A stretch of DNA of 28,091 nt from Clostridiaceae bacterium (GCA_012727965.1 JAAYFZ010000260.1:1-28091); one strand, 5' to 3'; positions 16,182 through 24,798 are shown, counted from the stretch's first letter. The notes: a model not told the origin generated them from the sequence alone. Numbers and translations: made by a program.

Positions 16182-17613
16182 TTATCTGTCCCTCCTCAAC
16201 CGATGATGGATTGACTACAAGAATTGTAGAAATCTCAGGAATATAATTCTCTGTCTCGATCGGCTCGATAATTGCATATTCATTATCGTTGTCGATTACT
16301 CTTACCTTGATAAGCTGTGTCAAACCACCATTTACGATCATTATACCAGCATCACCGCTCTTATTATTGTAATTGGTCAAAGAGACCATCGGCACGCGCA
16401 GCCCGGTGGTTGAGGCTGTTACGATTTCGGCATCTACTGTCCGCCGATCAGAAAACCATTCGATCCTTCTACTGGTTTCAAAAGCTGCCAATGTACCGTT
16501 TTCATAACTCTGCGATCTGATAATACGGCAATCAGGAATTACTATACCATCCTTCGGTATTGAGAGATCTTGATATGTATCTACTTCAAAATTAGCAGCA
16601 TCAGTGTTTTCCAGCCAGAACATGATCACTTGATTAATACTGCTTGTAACCCTGAGAACGGGGTCGTCTTTTGCCACAATATTGTCGGATTCTTCAGATG
16701 AAGTACTCTTACTGATATGTTCATTAAGTTCATCTGGTGTAATCGTAAGAGCTGATGCAATACTGATCTGTTCCTCCAGTCCGTCCAATTCAAAAGATAG
16801 TATTCCCGGCTGCTGACAGATTATAGTTCCCGAATCGAGCCCTAAACTAAGCTCGAGTTGAGAGCGGGTATTTTTAAGCTGATCAATTCTGGCATCGCGA
16901 AAATCTATCGGCAGAAGCTTGGTGCTTCTCTGATCGATAAGCACCTCAAGAGAAGTTGAATATCCACCAACACTGCTTATGTCAGAACGTACCAGATCTG
17001 AACGAATCAGATTGACGACGGAAGACAAAGCAGCATTTGTTTCGTCATATATTGCTCTTGCTCCTGCACCCTTACCGCTGTTCATCAGTTCGATCTGCAA
17101 ATCGACAATATCTTGCTCAAGTTTAGCAAGCTCTCTTATTTTCTCCTGCTGATCTTCTGGAATTATCAGGGCAACCTTCTGGCCTCTGGCTACCCTGCTG
17201 CCTTCTGTGGCCAATGGCTTAAGAACTCCACCTGACGCAGCGGTGAAGACATTTTCATCTCTGATGATAAGTCCCTTGCTGGCTATTTTATGCTCGACAG
17301 TTCCCTCTTGAATAAACATGAATCGAGGCCTGGGTTTGGTCTGATTCATTACAGCGATAATCATGACTGCTGTAATCAGCATTATGAAGAGAACTCCGAT
17401 CGACATTGTTATCGCGCGGTTTCTGACCTTGCGTCGTTCTATCCGCATCAAACGCTCTACATCCGAGGCCTGTCGTGGTTTGAGCTTGGGCATAACAGTC
17501 TGCCGGTCACCGCTGACCGGTTTATACTGACCATTTTCAGGTCTGCGCTCTTGACCGACAGGTCGGCGCTCTGGCCTGATTGGTCTTCGTACTGGCTCGT
17601 TTTGCCTTCTCAC
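16171..17613 (-). CDS. HlyD-like membrane protein with Arg/Pro-rich cytoplasmic tail
   Basis: A 480-residue single-pass protein. Residues 1-66 are a basic, low-complexity tail with repeated RRP elements (for example PERRPVGQERRPE), followed by a membrane segment at about 67-89. The outer part resembles HlyD/membrane-fusion adaptors: a biotinyl-lipoyl-like stretch (about 103-150, with TEGSRVARGQKV), helical regions, and later beta-rich segments. No ABC or MFS transporter partner is adjacent. Similar proteins are found next to yggS-sepF in Clostridia, suggesting a cell-envelope or division role rather than export (family-context inference). The GTG start at 17611-17613 has GGAG 7 bases upstream, formed by the end of the preceding gene; a longer frame upstream is only overlap with that gene. 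Confidence 0.75.
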   Translation of the reverse strand: MRRQNEPVRRPIRPERRPVGQERRPENGQYKPVSGDRQTVMPKLKPRQASDVERLMRIERRKVRNRAITMSIGVLFIMLITAVMIIAVMNQTKPRPRFMFIQEGTVEHKIASKGLIIRDENVFTAASGGVLKPLATEGSRVARGQKVALIIPEDQQEKIRELAKLEQDIVDLQIELMNSGKGAGARAIYDETNAALSSVVNLIRSDLVRSDISSVGGYSTSLEVLIDQRSTKLLPIDFRDARIDQLKNTRSQLELSLGLDSGTIICQQPGILSFELDGLEEQISIASALTITPDELNEHISKSTSSEESDNIVAKDDPVLRVTSSINQVIMFWLENTDAANFEVDTYQDLSIPKDGIVIPDCRIIRSQSYENGTLAAFETSRRIEWFSDRRTVDAEIVTASTTGLRVPMVSLTNYNNKSGDAGIMIVNGGLTQLIKVRVIDNDNEYAIIEPIETENYIPEISTILVVNPSSVEEGQIIAD

Positions 17614-17617
17614 TTGT

Positions 17618-18883
17618 TCACTCCATTTTTTCCAGTGCCAGCATGCATGCCAGCTTAACGTTTTCGAAGCAAAGCCCACCCTGCATATAGGCAGGGAAAG
17701 GTGGTTTAAGTGGTCCATCTGCCGAAAGCTCGATCGAAGCACCCTGTACAAAAGCACCAGCTGCCATAATGACATCGCTGTCATATCCTGGCATAGGCCA
17801 GGGCTCCGGCAATACGAAGCTGTCAACAGGTGAAGCCTGCTGTATTGATTGACAGAAACGGATCAGTTTGTCCGGATCGCCAAATTCTAGAGTTTGAACT
17901 ATATCTCCTCTGATATCATCAACAGCGGGATATGTTTTGAAGCCAGAGGCAGCAAATAGACCCGCTGCGAAAACAGCTCCCTTGAGACTCTCACAGACAA
18001 TATGCGGGGCCATATAGAATCCTTGAGCAAGAGTTCTGTTAAATCCAAGCGACGGTCCAACATGACTGCCCAGTCCCGGTGCCGTCATTCTGGATGCAGC
18101 CTGTTCTACCAGATCTGCTCTGCCGACGACATAACCGCCCGAAGGACAGAGTCCGCCGCCCGGGTTTTTTATTAATGAGCCGGCACAAAGATCAGCACCG
18201 ACCATACATGGTTCAAGTTCTTCGACAAATTCGCCATAGCAGTTATCGACCATAACAATTGTTTCTGGCGAGGTCTCATGCACAGTCTGAGCTATCTTGC
18301 GAATATCCTCAGCGAGCAGAGATCTTCTGGTTGTATAACCACGCGATTTCTGGACAAATACTACTTTTGTCTTCTGTATGATTGCTGACCTGATGGCATC
18401 CAAATCTGGCGAGCCGTCTTCTAGCAGCTCGATCTGCCTGTAGCTTATGCCGTAGTCGTGCAGCGAACCGGTATCTTTTTCATTGTTTGAACTGCCTATC
18501 GTTTCCTGGAGCGTATCATAAGGTGCGCCTGTGACCGACAGCAGCTCATCACCAGGTCTAAGTAATGAAAACAGACATTGTGACAATACCTGAGTACCGG
18601 CGCTGATCTGAATACGGACATATGCCGCCTCAGCGCCAAAAGCAGTCGCATAGGCTCTCTCTATCTGACTGCGTCCGCTATCATCATAGCCATACCCGGT
18701 GCTGCCTCCAAACATACTCTCGGAAACACCTGCTTCCTGCATGGCTCTTATTACTCTAAGCTGATTTATTTCCTTAATTTTTTCCAGTCTGCCAAATGCC
18801 GGCAAAACCGCCTGCATGACCTGTTCCGACAGATCATAGACGGTTTTGCTGATACCTGACATGCTATAAGCGGCATAACTCAA
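17618..18883 (-). CDS. Methionine gamma-lyase family PLP enzyme (YnbB / 'aluminium resistance' family)
   Basis: Fold-type I PLP-dependent enzyme of 421 residues in the Met_gamma_lyase (YnbB) family, likely a carbon-sulfur lyase or similar; true substrate unknown. The Schiff-base lysine is in AGSLIKNPGGG (about Lys239), the pyridine-nitrogen aspartate in VMVDNCYGEF (about Asp213), and the FGGSTGYGYDD block at 58-68 is characteristic. The start is a TTG at 18881-18883, 9 bases after a perfect AAGGAGGT, overlapping the ACT gene's stop as TTGA; an in-frame ATG at 18904 lies ahead of that ribosome site. It is followed 4 bases later by the HlyD-like gene. The older 'aluminium resistance' name has weak support. 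Confidence 0.88.
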   Translation of the reverse strand: MSYAAYSMSGISKTVYDLSEQVMQAVLPAFGRLEKIKEINQLRVIRAMQEAGVSESMFGGSTGYGYDDSGRSQIERAYATAFGAEAAYVRIQISAGTQVLSQCLFSLLRPGDELLSVTGAPYDTLQETIGSSNNEKDTGSLHDYGISYRQIELLEDGSPDLDAIRSAIIQKTKVVFVQKSRGYTTRRSLLAEDIRKIAQTVHETSPETIVMVDNCYGEFVEELEPCMVGADLCAGSLIKNPGGGLCPSGGYVVGRADLVEQAASRMTAPGLGSHVGPSLGFNRTLAQGFYMAPHIVCESLKGAVFAAGLFAASGFKTYPAVDDIRGDIVQTLEFGDPDKLIRFCQSIQQASPVDSFVLPEPWPMPGYDSDVIMAAGAFVQGASIELSADGPLKPPFPAYMQGGLCFENVKLACMLALEKME

Positions 18884-19311
18884 GTACCGTAAACCTCCTT
18901 GCATGATAGAACCCGTATCCCGGTTTCTTCAAGCTTATCAAGTGCCAGTTGAGGATTCTCAACACGTATGATAACGATAGCATCAGTTGATGAACGACCA
19001 ACAAATGCATATAAATAATCAACAGATATCGAACCTTCGCTCAATGTTTCCAGAGCCTGATCTAATGTTCCGGGATGATCTTCTATTGCTATAGCGATTA
19101 CATTCGTTGAGCTGACCGTAAAACCGCTGTCAGTGAGGGCTTGCAAAGCCTGCTCAGGTTGATCTACGATCATACGAAGTATGCCATACTCCGTCGTATC
19201 AGCGATGTAGAGTGCACGGATGTCAATGTCATTGCTGCCCAAAGTTTTTGTTACTTCAGCAAGTCGTCCTGACTTGTTTTCCAGAAAGACAGATATCTGT
19301 TTAACTAACAT
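18880..19311 (-). CDS. Tandem ACT-domain protein
   Basis: 143 residues made almost entirely of two ACT domains (about 1-68 and 72-140), the small ligand-binding fold that senses amino acids. It has no catalytic or DNA-binding part. Motifs such as FLENKSGRLAEVTKTLG and IEDHPGTLDQALETLS mark the first strand-helix unit of each domain. Proteins of this type are often encoded beside iorAB and paaK, so it probably senses an aromatic or related amino acid for this pathway (inference). The ATG has AGGAGG 9 bases upstream. Its stop overlaps the TTG start of the next gene, and it begins 16 bases after iorB. Confidence 0.9.
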   Translation of the reverse strand: MLVKQISVFLENKSGRLAEVTKTLGSNDIDIRALYIADTTEYGILRMIVDQPEQALQALTDSGFTVSSTNVIAIAIEDHPGTLDQALETLSEGSISVDYLYAFVGRSSTDAIVIIRVENPQLALDKLEETGIRVLSCKEVYGT

Positions 19312-19327
19312 AGGTCGGTTCCTCCTG

Positions 19328-19933
19328 TCATTTTGCTTCTATTATAGCAGAACCAAGATCAAAAGCGCGCTGATTCATTTCAGCCAGAGCTGCCTTCTTG
19401 CCGCTGAACAGATCATTTATTGCTTCGTAAAAGAGCGCTTTGTCAATATCAATGAAATGTGACATGGCCCCAGTCATAACGAAGTTGACGGCTTTTACCG
19501 ATCCTGCTTCTTCAGCAAGCTTCTGTGCGTCTAATGCATAAACAGATGTTCCGCCCTCAGACAGCGCAAGAATACTCTCAATAATATTGTCTGGATATTC
19601 AGCCTGCCCCATTGCCACAGGCATCGGCATAGTTCTTCTCATATTAATAAGCAAGGTTCCACCGCGACGCAGCAGATGTGCCCAGCGCATACCTTCAAGT
19701 TCTTCAAAAGCCAGAATGAAATCAGCAGCTCCAGGTTCAATTACGGGCGAATAAACACGCTCACCGATACGAACATAAGTGATAACGCTGCCGCCGCGCT
19801 GTGCCATGCCGTGAACCTCAGAAACCTTAACGTCTAAGCCCATTTTGGCTGCGATCAGTCCAAAAAGCTTACCGGCCAGAAGTGTTCCCTGTCCGCCGAC
19901 GCCTGCCAGCACTATGTTAAAAGACTTAGTCAT
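19328..19933 (-). CDS. iorB: Indolepyruvate:ferredoxin oxidoreductase, beta subunit
   Basis: Gamma-type 2-oxoacid oxidoreductase domain, 201 residues. It partners IorA to convert aryl pyruvates plus CoA to aryl-acetyl-CoA, CO2 and reduced ferredoxin. Visible blocks are GVGGQGTLLAGKL near the N-terminus, EVHGMAQRGGSV and the FEELEGMR region, all typical of IorB. The ATG overlaps the iorA stop as ATGA and has AGAGGAGG 7 bases upstream, so the two subunits are made together. Confidence 0.95.
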   Translation of the reverse strand: MTKSFNIVLAGVGGQGTLLAGKLFGLIAAKMGLDVKVSEVHGMAQRGGSVITYVRIGERVYSPVIEPGAADFILAFEELEGMRWAHLLRRGGTLLINMRRTMPMPVAMGQAEYPDNIIESILALSEGGTSVYALDAQKLAEEAGSVKAVNFVMTGAMSHFIDIDKALFYEAINDLFSGKKAALAEMNQRAFDLGSAIIEAK

Positions 19934-21726
19934 GATTTCGCCTCCTCTTCTCTCGTGGCTTGTCCTGAAATCAAAGCGTCAAATGGGCAGACACGCACAC
20001 AGAGATCACAACCATTGCAGGTCACAGGATCAATCTGTGGATATCCATCTTCTCCCTTGGTCAGTGCAGGACACATAATTCTCAGACAAGCACCGCAGCG
20101 GGTACATTTATCACGATCGAGGCTTACTACCATGTCAGGTGTTCCACGTCCGGTCGGGATGAGAGCACACGGTCTTCTGGCAATAACGACTGTTACATGT
20201 TGTTCCTTCATTGCCTGAGCAATAACCTTGCGACTGGCGTCTGTATCCGCCGGGTCAACAGTATAAACCGACTTAACACCTACCGAGCGGCACAATGCTT
20301 CTAGATCAACAGCAGGTGCCGGATCCAGGCGAATATTTCTTCCGGTTGCAGGATTTTGCTGATGTCCGGTCATACCGGTTATTGAATTATCAAGAATGAT
20401 AACTGTACTGCGGCTGCCATTGTAGACACTATTGATCAATCCGTTTATGCCCGTATGTAAAAAGGTCGAATCACCAATTACTGCAACGGTTTTTTCTGTC
20501 ATTTCACTATCTGTCGCTTTATCAATACCATGTGCCATACCTATCGAAGCGCCCATACATACACAGACGTCCATGGCATTGGTCGGATTAAGCGCACCTA
20601 ATGTGTAGCAGCCTATATCTCCTGTCACAACAGCCTTGAGTCTGCTAAGAGCCATGAACAGTCCTTTGTGAGGACAGCCTGCGCACATAACAGGAGGTCT
20701 GCCAGGAGCCAGTGGCAATGCCGATTTATCAAAAGCAGATGCTGGATTTTTGTTATCTGAGAGTGCTTCCCTGATCATAGAAGGCGTATACTCGCCTTGT
20801 AATGTAAAAAGATCTTTGCCTTCGCAGTTTATGCCGGCAGCCCTAAGCTCGGTCTCTATAACAGGATCAAGCTCTTCGATTACAACCAGGCGCTTAACGC
20901 CAGCGGCAAATTTTTTGATTTTTTCTATAGGCAGTGGCCAGATCATACCCAGCTTGAGCACACTTGCCTCAGGCAGAGCTTCCTTGACATACTGCCAGGC
21001 TATACCACTTGTTATGATTCCCAGCTCATTTGAACCTTGTTCTATGCTGATCAGACCTTCAAGACTATCATTGCTGACATCAGCCGCGATTCTGCGTTGG
21101 CGTTCCTCGACAACGATATGTCTCTTAACAGCCATAGCTGGCATCATCACGTTCTTTTGCATGTTTTTCTCATAAGGAATCAGTTTCTGGTCTAACGGTT
21201 CATTCGTTGATACCAGAGTTCTTGAATGTGAGATCCTTGTCGATAACCTGATCATTACAGGGGTATCATATTTTTCTGATATTTCGAATGCTTTCTTAGT
21301 AAATTCCAGGCATTCCTGACTGTCAGAAGGCTCAAGCATTGGCATTTTGGCTGCTCTGGCATAATTGCGGCTATCTTGTTCGTTTTGCGAACTGTGCATA
21401 CCAGGATCATCAGCAACGACTACTACAAGACCACCTGAGACTCCAGTATAGGAAACTGTAAACAGGGGGTCTGCCGCAACATTCATACCAACATGTTTCA
21501 TACAGCTCATAGCTCTGGCACCAGCCAGACTGGCACCTATCGCAACTTCAAGACCAACCTTCTCATTGGAAGCCCATTCGCAATAAACGCGATCATATGA
21601 AGCAATAGCCTGTGTTATTTCTGTACTAGGCGTACCTGGATATGAGGAGACCACCTTGACTCCTGCTTCATAAGCGCCTCGTGCAATTGCTTCATTACCA
21701 AGCAAAATTTCTTTCAAATCTCTCAC
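19930..21726 (-). CDS. iorA: Indolepyruvate:ferredoxin oxidoreductase, alpha subunit
   Basis: Large subunit, 598 residues, of the oxygen-sensitive enzyme that oxidatively decarboxylates indolepyruvate, phenylpyruvate and hydroxyphenylpyruvate from aromatic amino acid transamination. Order: pyrimidine-binding domain (1-170, with SSYPGTPSTEI), middle domain, then TPP-binding domain (about 355-520, with GDIGCYTLG and GDSTFLHTGINGL). A two-cluster ferredoxin tail follows: cysteines 541, 544, 547, 552 (CX2CX2CX4CP) and 570, 573, 576, 580 (CX2CX2CX3CP). The GTG start at 21724-21726 has AGG 6 bases upstream, a weaker site than its neighbours. A promoter lies just upstream, so iorAB may be made independently of paaK. 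Confidence 0.95.
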   Translation of the reverse strand: MRDLKEILLGNEAIARGAYEAGVKVVSSYPGTPSTEITQAIASYDRVYCEWASNEKVGLEVAIGASLAGARAMSCMKHVGMNVAADPLFTVSYTGVSGGLVVVVADDPGMHSSQNEQDSRNYARAAKMPMLEPSDSQECLEFTKKAFEISEKYDTPVMIRLSTRISHSRTLVSTNEPLDQKLIPYEKNMQKNVMMPAMAVKRHIVVEERQRRIAADVSNDSLEGLISIEQGSNELGIITSGIAWQYVKEALPEASVLKLGMIWPLPIEKIKKFAAGVKRLVVIEELDPVIETELRAAGINCEGKDLFTLQGEYTPSMIREALSDNKNPASAFDKSALPLAPGRPPVMCAGCPHKGLFMALSRLKAVVTGDIGCYTLGALNPTNAMDVCVCMGASIGMAHGIDKATDSEMTEKTVAVIGDSTFLHTGINGLINSVYNGSRSTVIILDNSITGMTGHQQNPATGRNIRLDPAPAVDLEALCRSVGVKSVYTVDPADTDASRKVIAQAMKEQHVTVVIARRPCALIPTGRGTPDMVVSLDRDKCTRCGACLRIMCPALTKGEDGYPQIDPVTCNGCDLCVRVCPFDALISGQATREEEAKS

Positions 21727-21789
21727 CTGTAACCTTTCTTGCTTATCAGTAAACAGATACTTGTATATCCGCTTTATTTAGCTAATAAG

Positions 21790-21817
21790 AATATATCATA
21801 ATAAACCATTGCTGCAA
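21790..21817 (-). promoter_or_regulatory. Probable promoter of iorA
   Basis: In the 109-base gap after paaK: -35-like TTGCAG (21812-21817), 16-base spacing, and -10 TATATT (21790-21795) preceded by TGA (extended -10). No clear terminator for paaK precedes it, so iorA may be served by both read-through and this promoter. Confidence 0.6.
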
Positions 21818-21835
21818 AAGCTATCACAGAAGCTG

Positions 21836-23137
21836 TCAGAAGCATTTGTCACGTTTATTAATTACTCTTTTTGACTTGCCAGCTGTGCGTTCAAGAGTTT
21901 GCGGGTTAAGCAGAGTAACTCTGGCATCTATCTGCAAAACCACCCTCAGCTTCTGTCTGATTTCCTTGATCAGGCTCTCCAATCCGGCATAGCTCTCAAG
22001 ACGTTCGCCATCGGTAAGCTCTACTCTGATCTCAAGCCTGTCCATGAAGTGTTCAGTTGTGACAATAATTTGATAATGAGGACCAATCCCGCAAACAGTC
22101 ATCAGGACAGCTTCAATCTGTGAGGGGAATACATTTACGCCTCTAATAACCATCATGTCATCAGACCTGCCTCTTACCAGTGACATTCTGACATTGGTGC
22201 GTCCGCAGGCACATGGTTCATAATTTAACTGAGAAATATCCTTCGTCCGATATCTAATCATCGGTATGCCTTCTTTTGTCAGCGTTGTGAATACCAGCTC
22301 ACCCTGAGCACCCTCAGGGAGCACCTCACCCGTTTCAGGATCTATGATCTCAGGCAGAAAATGATCCTCATTGATATGCATACCGCTGTTTTCAAGACAT
22401 TCGTAGGAAACGCCCGGTCCACAGAGCTCTGTCATTCCATAATTCTGCGTATCTATGATACCAAGCCTCTTCTCGATCAGCTCGCGCATCTCAGATGTAT
22501 GACCCTCTCCACCGAAGAGGCCGACACGCAGCTTGAGATCATCAGGACTGATGCCCATCTCTTTCATTACCTCTGTCAGATGAAGAATATAGGAAGGTGT
22601 CGCAACTAATCCAGTAGTACCGAAATCCTGCATAAACATCAGCTGGCGCTCAGAATTGCCGCTTGAAGCTGGAACAACTGTAGCACCTACTCTCTCGATC
22701 CCATAATGCATGCCGAAGCCGCCGGTAAACATACCGTAGCCAAAGGCTATCTGGCAAATATCATCCTGACCGATTCCGGCTGCCGATGCAACACGTGCAC
22801 AGCAGTCAGTCCAGACCTCCATATCATTTCTCGTATAACCGACAACGATTGGTTTGCCTGTCGTTCCTGAACTGGCATGGAAACGAACTATTGAACGCTG
22901 AGGACTGGCAAATAGACCATATGGATAATTGTCACGCAGATCATTTTTGACTGTAAGTGGCAGCAAGGATACGTCTTTTACCGATTTGATATGTTCAGGA
23001 CGCACCCCAAGCGTTTCCATCTTATTACGGTAAAAGGGGACATTTTCCCAAACTCTGGCAACAGTCTGCTGAAGCCTTGATAACTGAAGTGCTTCCATTT
23101 CGCTTCTGCTAATTTTCTCAACGGGATTCCAAATCAT
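21836..23137 (-). CDS. paaK: Phenylacetate-CoA ligase family enzyme
   Basis: AMP-forming aryl-CoA ligase of 433 residues, the usual PaaK length. It activates phenylacetate or related aryl acids with ATP and CoA. Motifs: FHASSGTTGKPIVVG (P-loop), NYGMTELCGPGVSYEC (adenine-binding), YRTKDIS, and the C-terminal GKSKRVINKRD. The opening MIWNPVEKISR is typical of the family. The ATG at 23135-23137 overlaps the symporter stop as ATGA, with GGAG 10 bases upstream; a longer frame to 23320 overlaps the symporter gene and has no support. Next to iorAB the true substrates are likely indoleacetate, phenylacetate or hydroxyphenylacetate. Reversible use, with IorAB making aryl-acetyl-CoA and PaaK recovering ATP from it, is a known idea in fermenters and is inference here. 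Confidence 0.93.
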   Translation of the reverse strand: MIWNPVEKISRSEMEALQLSRLQQTVARVWENVPFYRNKMETLGVRPEHIKSVKDVSLLPLTVKNDLRDNYPYGLFASPQRSIVRFHASSGTTGKPIVVGYTRNDMEVWTDCCARVASAAGIGQDDICQIAFGYGMFTGGFGMHYGIERVGATVVPASSGNSERQLMFMQDFGTTGLVATPSYILHLTEVMKEMGISPDDLKLRVGLFGGEGHTSEMRELIEKRLGIIDTQNYGMTELCGPGVSYECLENSGMHINEDHFLPEIIDPETGEVLPEGAQGELVFTTLTKEGIPMIRYRTKDISQLNYEPCACGRTNVRMSLVRGRSDDMMVIRGVNVFPSQIEAVLMTVCGIGPHYQIIVTTEHFMDRLEIRVELTDGERLESYAGLESLIKEIRQKLRVVLQIDARVTLLNPQTLERTAGKSKRVINKRDKCF

Positions 23138-24594
23138 AATGCCTTTGCTCCTTCCGGGATTTTGGACCATTTCTGTGAAATAAGGCTGGCCATTGGAGTG
23201 ATCACTAGTGATACTGCCATAGCCAGAACTGCAAGTCGTGGCGACCATGATGCCGCTGTCTGGCTGTTTTGTATAAACGCTGCTGTCGCACCGATCAGAA
23301 CTGTAAGCAAACCACTGCACATACCTGCGGTTGCACCGAAGCGTGTGATCTTGCGGCTATAGAGGCCCCAGATATATGGGCCGATGAACGAGCCGGAAAC
23401 GGCACCCCAGGAGAACGCCATCAGCGTAACGATCGCACTTGGTATAACAGCAACAAGCCAGGATATGAAGACAAAACCTATCGATAATAGTCTCAGTATT
23501 TTCATATTATCTTTTTTGAGAATTGTTTTACTGAAGGTCGGTGCCGAAACGAGAACGATCGAAGCCAGAGTCGACATAGAGGCAGAAAGCATAAGCACAA
23601 CCAATACTGCCATAAACTCTTTTGTCAGGAGACTCTCGAAAATCAGCGGCATCAAAGTATCAAGATTGCTGCCTTGTTCGAAGCCAAGACCCAGTTTCTG
23701 ATTGAGGACGCGGGAGAACCCGCCCATGAAATATGCACCGCCGCCGATTATAAGAGCGAAAATAGTACTCATAACTGTTGCTCTTCTAGCAGTTTTGCGA
23801 TCTCTGATCCCTTTGAATTTAGAAACCATCTGCGGTAGGCCAAGAGTACCAACACTTGTCATCAGCAAAAGTATAAGAAGATCAAAAGGTGCCGGTCCCG
23901 TAGCAGATGCCAGCGAACCATCAGCGACAGCGCTGTTGGCAGCCAGTGCTTCCCTACCAGCCTGCAATCCTCCGATGATATCAAGAACTTTCCAAACCAT
24001 ATAACCTGTACCAAACAGCATTATTATGCCCTGGATAAGGCTGTTTATGGCGGTTGAAATATAACCGCCGAAATATAGATAGATCGCTGTGATTACAGCC
24101 ATCAGCAACATACTGAGCTTGAGATTTTCCAGAGGCGTACCCGCAAAGAATCTGACAAATATATGCCCGAGGCCCTGATATACCGATGCGGAATATGGAA
24201 TTAGAAATACAAATATAATTAGTGCAGCAAAACGCTCAAGGCCTTTGCTGTCATATCTGCGGCCGAAGAAATCAGCCATATTATTAACATTTAGCGTCAG
24301 TGAGATTCTTCTTGTTCTCTCAGCCAGCAGAAGCCAGGCCAATAGGCTGCCAATCACAGCATTGCCAATACCGATCCAGGTTGCAGACAGTCCGAAGGAC
24401 CAACCATATCGACCAGCATAACCAACAAAAACAACAGCTGAAAAATAAGTGGTTCCATAGGAAAAAGCAGATAGCCAGGCGCCCATTTTTCGACCGCCAA
24501 GGACAAAATCATCTGTTGTTTTGATACGACGGCTGCTAAAAACGCCTACTAAGATCATCACAACTATAAAGAGTCCTAGAATCACATAATGCAT
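23134..24594 (-). CDS. Sodium:solute symporter (SLC5/SSF family)
   Basis: Polytopic membrane transporter of 486 residues with about 13 hydrophobic segments, SSF fold. N-terminal family signatures are DDFVLGGRKMGAWLSAFSYG (about 29-48) and the GYAGRYGWSFG region; the RYDSKGLERFAALIIF block is also SSF-like. It shows resemblance to the pantothenate/solute branch, but substrate cannot be assigned from sequence. Its ATGA overlap with paaK suggests it moves an aryl acid or related product of this pathway (inference). Ribosome site is GGAAGG, 12 bases before the ATG, a loose spacing. Transcription begins at the promoter at 24702-24730 and passes a hairpin leader. Confidence 0.88.
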   Translation of the reverse strand: MHYVILGLFIVVMILVGVFSSRRIKTTDDFVLGGRKMGAWLSAFSYGTTYFSAVVFVGYAGRYGWSFGLSATWIGIGNAVIGSLLAWLLLAERTRRISLTLNVNNMADFFGRRYDSKGLERFAALIIFVFLIPYSASVYQGLGHIFVRFFAGTPLENLKLSMLLMAVITAIYLYFGGYISTAINSLIQGIIMLFGTGYMVWKVLDIIGGLQAGREALAANSAVADGSLASATGPAPFDLLILLLMTSVGTLGLPQMVSKFKGIRDRKTARRATVMSTIFALIIGGGAYFMGGFSRVLNQKLGLGFEQGSNLDTLMPLIFESLLTKEFMAVLVVLMLSASMSTLASIVLVSAPTFSKTILKKDNMKILRLLSIGFVFISWLVAVIPSAIVTLMAFSWGAVSGSFIGPYIWGLYSRKITRFGATAGMCSGLLTVLIGATAAFIQNSQTAASWSPRLAVLAMAVSLVITPMASLISQKWSKIPEGAKAL

Positions 24595-24630
24595 AAATTA
24601 ATCCATCCTTCCGTACTTACCAAAACACAT

Positions 24631-24695
24631 AAAAAAGGAAACAGCTTCCTGTTTCTACTGTCTGCTAACAACTTCATAGCTGTAACAGACGCTAC
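24631..24695 (-). promoter_or_regulatory. Hairpin leader / candidate attenuator ahead of the symporter-paaK operon
   Basis: Between the promoter and the symporter ATG lie two minus-strand hairpins. The first (24660-24690) pairs GTCTG with CAGAC and ACAGCT with AGTTGT around an ATGA loop. The second (24638-24655) pairs GAAACAG with CTGTTTC and is followed by C and six uridines, an intrinsic terminator in front of the gene. ACAGCT in hairpin 1 could instead pair with AGCTGT in the terminator arm (6 bp). This is a candidate attenuation device; no known riboswitch class or T-box sequence is recognised. The terminator is visible; regulation is inference. Confidence 0.5.
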
Positions 24696-24701
24696 TAAAC
24701 C

Positions 24702-24730
24702 ACTATACATATATTCCTCTATTTTGGCAA
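24702..24730 (-). promoter_or_regulatory. Promoter of the symporter-paaK operon
   Basis: The -35 TTGCCA (24725-24730) and -10 TATAGT (24702-24707) are separated by 17 bases. Predicted start near 24695 gives a leader of about 100 bases. It lies just downstream of the tRNA-Leu terminator. Confidence 0.75.
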
Positions 24731-24761
24731 TGACTCTTCTGGTTTTGCTGAATAGCAAAAT

Positions 24762-24790
24762 AAAAAGCCTGAGACATTTTGTCTCAGGCT
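24762..24790 (-). terminator. Intrinsic terminator after tRNA-Leu
   Basis: A perfect 11-bp stem AGCCTGAGACA / TGTCTCAGGCT with a three-base loop is followed on the minus strand by TTTTATTTT. It lies 8 bases after the tRNA 3' end. Confidence 0.95.
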
Positions 24791-24798
24791 CTTTATTC

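Noticed and set aside
21818..21850. Possible terminator after paaK (AGCT repeats followed by TTTTG)
   Set aside because: Only about 4 bp can pair and the uridine run is short; not enough to call.
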